DNA of 8,850 nucleotides from assembly GCA_035499415.1 (NCBI GenBank), contig DATJYV010000143.1, positions 1 through 8,850 on the forward strand, given 5' to 3'. This document shows, in pieces, positions 6,548 to 8,850 of this stretch. Each line of letters starts with the position of its first letter. Within the stretch, counting starts at the first letter, position 1. A program made the position numbers and the translations under genes. The notes under the pieces were generated by a model. That model was not told the DNA's origin. It was given only the letters and a program-made list of their open reading frames with translations, and made no database searches. The DNA comes from DATJYV01 sp035499415. Its GTDB lineage: Bacteria; Bacteroidota; Ignavibacteria; UBA10030.

Positions 6548-7924
6548 TCACTTGAGATACTCCTGCCAGTTGTCATCCTCGATCTCCCCCCGCTTTGTCG
6601 AGTTCACGAGCGTGTAATCACCAAAGCCGGAACGGTCGATGAACACAAAGATCACGCTGTTTTCGATTTGATAATAGTGCCAGATCTCGTACGGCTTTGA
6701 GTTGTCGCTGCTGGGATACCGCTCGATTTCGTCCGGTTCGCCGTAGACCACGAAGACTCTCCCCCGGTCTGTCAGCCACCCTTCCTTTCGGAACGAATGA
6801 TATCGCTGGTTCGCCACGTCGATCCGCCGCAGGTACTCGTATCGGTCGGTGGGCTTGTTCATCCCCCGTCCGGTTTCAACTTCGGACCAGAACTTTGCCA
6901 GGAACTCGGCTCTCCCCTCCGTGGAACCGATCGATTCGAAGGTCTTGATCTCCTGGTTCGTCGCCAGGTACTGGGCCTTGTGAAATTCGTCGGCGAGTTC
7001 CCCCGACGATAATCCCGCCAGTTCCATCATGACATTGGTCGAAGCGGCCACGGCCGGTTGCTTGATCTGGGGATTGTCCAGATAGAACTTCTTCTCCGTC
7101 TGAAAGATTGCATGATTCATCGTGTCGGACAGGGCGAAACGCAGGAGATAGCGTCCCGACTTGAATGAACTGACCGTGAAGTGGCCGACGTCCGCCGAAT
7201 TTCTGACGGTGAATTTTCTGAGTCGCACATTGGACCGCTGAACGGTGCCGTCCGTACCGTCGACGACCTGCGTGGTAAGCTGGTAGGTGACGGCGGTGTC
7301 GAGACTGTAGAGCTCGATGTACCAGAACATGACGGGATACGACATTGCGCCGAAGACGAGAGTCGGATTCACCATGACGTCGAGCGAATTCTTTGTGAAC
7401 ATTGTGGGCACGGCAGAGGCGTTTTTCACTTCGGAGCAGAGCTCCAGGTCGCTGCCGGTCGTATTTTTTGCGTAGGACGGGAGGGCAACTGTCGGGGAGA
7501 GACTGTCTCTGCCGGCGGGACGCATTGAATCCGACGCACTCACGGAGAGGCGGTACGACCCGGATGGCAGAGCAAACCCATTCTGCTTTACAAACGCGGA
7601 GCGCAATCCCTGCGCGGTTGTGTCACCCAGCACGAGGTGAAGAACTTCCCTCCGCGAGACGACAGTGTCCCCGCTACTCGTTTTCTGAATCACGGTGTTC
7701 AGGAAAAGGCTGCCGCGGAAGGCCGAGTCCCGTTCGGCGAAGGTCATCGAACCCGCGTAGAACGAGTAGTAGAATTCGAGATAGGTGGAGCCCGTGTCGT
7801 TCCGAAACCGGGCGAAGTCAAGATGGAGGATGAACGGTGTACGGGGCCGGATCACCTGGCCGTAGAGCCAGGAGTTTGCCAGGACGACGAAGAGCAAAAC
7901 AACGATGCGCTTGTGAATGTTCAT
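6548..7924 (-). CDS. GWxTD domain-containing exported protein
   Basis: A protein of 458 residues when started at the ATG 7922-7924. That start gives a clear Sec signal peptide, MNIHKRIVVLLFVVLANSW with cleavage near LYGQ. An in-frame ATG 13 codons earlier (7961-7963) has GAGG touching it but would put a charged extension before the signal; neither start has a well-spaced ribosome binding site. The C-terminal part carries the family signature GWLTDRGRVFVVYGEPDEIE (382-401), then PYEIWHYY (411-418) and IFVFIDRSGFGDY (425-437). The N-terminal part (about 25-270) is beta-rich with Ig-like character. GWxTD proteins are found in Bacteroidota, Ignavibacteria and some Acidobacteriota; their function is not known to me, and an envelope role is only inferred. 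The exported propeller gene follows in the same direction. Confidence 0.88.
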   Translation of the reverse strand: MNIHKRIVVLLFVVLANSWLYGQVIRPRTPFILHLDFARFRNDTGSTYLEFYYSFYAGSMTFAERDSAFRGSLFLNTVIQKTSSGDTVVSRREVLHLVLGDTTAQGLRSAFVKQNGFALPSGSYRLSVSASDSMRPAGRDSLSPTVALPSYAKNTTGSDLELCSEVKNASAVPTMFTKNSLDVMVNPTLVFGAMSYPVMFWYIELYSLDTAVTYQLTTQVVDGTDGTVQRSNVRLRKFTVRNSADVGHFTVSSFKSGRYLLRFALSDTMNHAIFQTEKKFYLDNPQIKQPAVAASTNVMMELAGLSSGELADEFHKAQYLATNQEIKTFESIGSTEGRAEFLAKFWSEVETGRGMNKPTDRYEYLRRIDVANQRYHSFRKEGWLTDRGRVFVVYGEPDEIERYPSSDNSKPYEIWHYYQIENSVIFVFIDRSGFGDYTLVNSTKRGEIEDDNWQEYLK

Positions 7925-8047
7925 TCTTGGGCTTGTGAACGAGTACGGTCGATCGAGAACCATCCTCGGCCAGGAACAAGTTCCGTCACCTCAACCCTTC
8001 ATGTCCACCCCTTCCTTCCATCCTGCCCGCCCGTCGACTACGAATAG

Positions 8048-8083
8048 TAGCGAATGCTGGATCAAAATGCCAGCATTTAGCGA
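8048..8083. repeat. Inverted repeat flanked by 6-bp direct repeats
   Basis: AATGCTGG (8053-8060) and CCAGCATT (8070-8077) form a perfect 8-bp stem with a 9-nt loop. The direct repeat TAGCGA occurs at both edges (8048-8053 and 8078-8083). The arrangement could be a protein-binding site, an RNA hairpin in the GWxTD leader, or a remnant of a very small mobile repeat. The sequence does not tell which. Confidence 0.5.
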
Positions 8084-8111
8084 CGTAGAAGTTCCTAGTG
8101 TCCTCTCAAAC

Positions 8112-8136
8112 CGCGAAGTATGAATGAAACTTCGCG
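8112..8136. repeat. Second 8-bp stem, 9-nt loop hairpin
   Basis: CGCGAAGT (8112-8119) and ACTTCGCG (8129-8136) form a perfect 8-bp stem around a 9-nt loop. Imperfect outer pairing of CTCT with AGAG is possible. It has the same stem and loop lengths as the hairpin at 8053-8077 but a different sequence, and lies 34 nt from it. Confidence 0.5.
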
Positions 8137-8274
8137 AGAGAAGTGATCCGGCATCTGATGTTACGAATCGTCGGCTTTGGTCCAGGTTGGAGGATCGCCG
8201 GGATCAGCGTATCAGCCGCTCGAAAGCGTTTCGCGATCGAGGCAAGTGCCAGGACCCGCGCCCGACCGACGTGC

Positions 8275-8293
8275 AAAAATCCGGGCCTTCCGG
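8275..8293 (-). terminator. Weak terminator-like hairpin after the secreted-protein gene
   Basis: On the minus strand CCGG-aaggc-CCGG (8293-8281) is followed by ATTTTT (8280-8275), 19 nt past the stop codon at 8313. The stem is only 4 bp, so efficiency is doubtful; position and U tract are what support it. Confidence 0.35.
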
Positions 8294-8312
8294 GTATCAG
8301 CGCCTTCTCGGT

Positions 8313-8850
8313 TCAATACCGGTCGAGGTACTGCTGCTCGGGAATGACAGCCAACTTCAGGGTCTTGGTCACTTGAAGGTCCGGCATTTGTACCAGGATA
8401 ATATACATCCCGGCGGCGACGGGAAGGCCATCCCGGTTGTTGAGGTCCCACTGCTCGAACTGCGAAGCGGGATTGTGCACAATCGACCTCACGAGCTCTC
8501 CGGCCAGGTTGAAGATCCGGATCTTCACGTTTGCCGCGGCCGGCAGGTGGCTGATCGTCACAAACCGATGGTATTTGTCGGTCTCCTGCGGGTTCACGCC
8601 GAAATACGGATTCGGGAAGACGTTGATGCTCGAGACGGCGGTCTTGGCCAGCGACGTGCTGTTGACCGTCGGTGCGTATGCCGCGGTGTTCGCAACGAAC
8701 TGAATCACACCCGGTACGACCGGCTTATTCGTGACGACCTTGATGATCGTGCCCGCCGGTGGAAAGTAACCCGTCCCTTTGACGTCGGTGATTAAGAACC
8801 GGCCCAAGAGCGTCGTGGTCGGAGCATTATCGGCGATCGTCGTCGGACTC
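8313..8850 (-). CDS. C-terminal part of a large secreted protein with a T9SS-like C-terminal domain
   Basis: The frame is open from the right edge to the stop at 8313, so about 178 C-terminal residues are present and the start lies outside the window. A short end of a preceding domain is followed by VFPNPYFGVNP, the usual opening of T9SS type A / FlgD-like Ig domains. Then come RFVTISHLP, VKIRIFNLAGELVRSI and GLPVAAGMYIILV, the classic strand pattern of this domain. In T9SS organisms it directs the protein through the outer membrane to the cell surface. The protein ends in LKLAVIPEQQYLDRY, extending past the last expected strand, so sorting by T9SS is likely but not certain. The N-terminal function cannot be judged. 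A weak terminator follows. Confidence 0.82.
   Translation of the reverse strand, partial: SPTTIADNAPTTTLLGRFLITDVKGTGYFPPAGTIIKVVTNKPVVPGVIQFVANTAAYAPTVNSTSLAKTAVSSINVFPNPYFGVNPQETDKYHRFVTISHLPAAANVKIRIFNLAGELVRSIVHNPASQFEQWDLNNRDGLPVAAGMYIILVQMPDLQVTKTLKLAVIPEQQYLDRY

Larger units (their letters stand above)
7925..8312. other. Gene-free stretch of 388 bases with hairpins
   Basis: No coding frame here resembles a protein family. The stretch holds a weak terminator-like hairpin close to the upstream gene (8275-8293), two 25-nt hairpins (8053-8077 and 8112-8136) and a short inverted repeat CGAAA-gcg-TTTCG at 8220-8232. I find no promoter as convincing as those for ssb and the cobalamin operon, although one must presumably serve the GWxTD gene. 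Confidence 0.6.

Noticed and set aside
8053..8077. Sigma54 promoter-like TGGCAT segment on the minus strand within the hairpin
   Set aside because: The spacing between the GG and GC elements is 12 rather than 10, and the sequence is explained by the inverted repeat.
8124..8795. 223-codon open frame on the plus strand at the right end
   Set aside because: It is antisense to the T9SS-like domain, which shows clear family motifs, and it has an Arg/Asp-rich shadow composition.
1..8850. CRISPR arrays, tRNA or rRNA genes, insertion sequences, phage or defence genes
   Set aside because: No spaced direct repeats, no tRNA-like fold and no transposase, integrase or nuclease motifs were seen.

Overview
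Every gene I can support lies on the minus strand, so the window reads right to left. It looks like a chromosomal segment from the Fibrobacterota-Chlorobiota-Bacteroidota (FCB) group, most likely Ignavibacteria or a related lineage. The reasons are a GWxTD-domain exported protein, a protein ending in a type IX secretion (T9SS)-like C-terminal Ig domain with the INVFPNPYFG motif, a TonB-dependent receptor, and a moderately high GC content. Two promoters have a perfect TTGACA -35 box with 17-bp spacing, and several genes have good Shine-Dalgarno (SD) sequences. Both traits argue against classical Bacteroidia, which use a different promoter and rarely use SD sites. The lineage is an inference.

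Layout, in transcription order. (1) 8850-8313: the C-terminal end of a large secreted protein, cut by the window edge. (2) 8312-7925: a gene-free stretch of about 390 bases with a weak terminator and two 25-nt hairpins of identical geometry. (3) 7924-6548: GWxTD-domain exported protein. (4) 6398-5508: exported six-bladed NHL-type beta-propeller, whose start is ambiguous. (5) Promoter at 5501-5473, then ssb (5418-4999) and ggt (4962-3259), probably one transcript. (6) Promoter at 3256-3228, cobalamin riboswitch at 3195-3004 and intrinsic terminator at 2942-2901. (7) The riboswitch-controlled pair: a BtuB-like TonB-dependent receptor (2856-940) and a small DUF6580-type membrane protein (877-353), closed by a terminator at 324-284. 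(8) A leader of about 260 nt with strong inverted repeats and a 7-nt anti-SD complement, leading to a gene of which only the first codons are present (16-1).

The clearest functional unit is the vitamin B12 operon. When cobalamin binds the leader, transcription should stop at the terminator. When it is scarce, the outer-membrane receptor and the small membrane protein are made. The small protein is a good candidate for the inner-membrane step, because no btuCDF genes are seen here. The least explained element is the structured leader at 21-237, which looks like a possible translational regulatory RNA but matches no riboswitch family I recognise.
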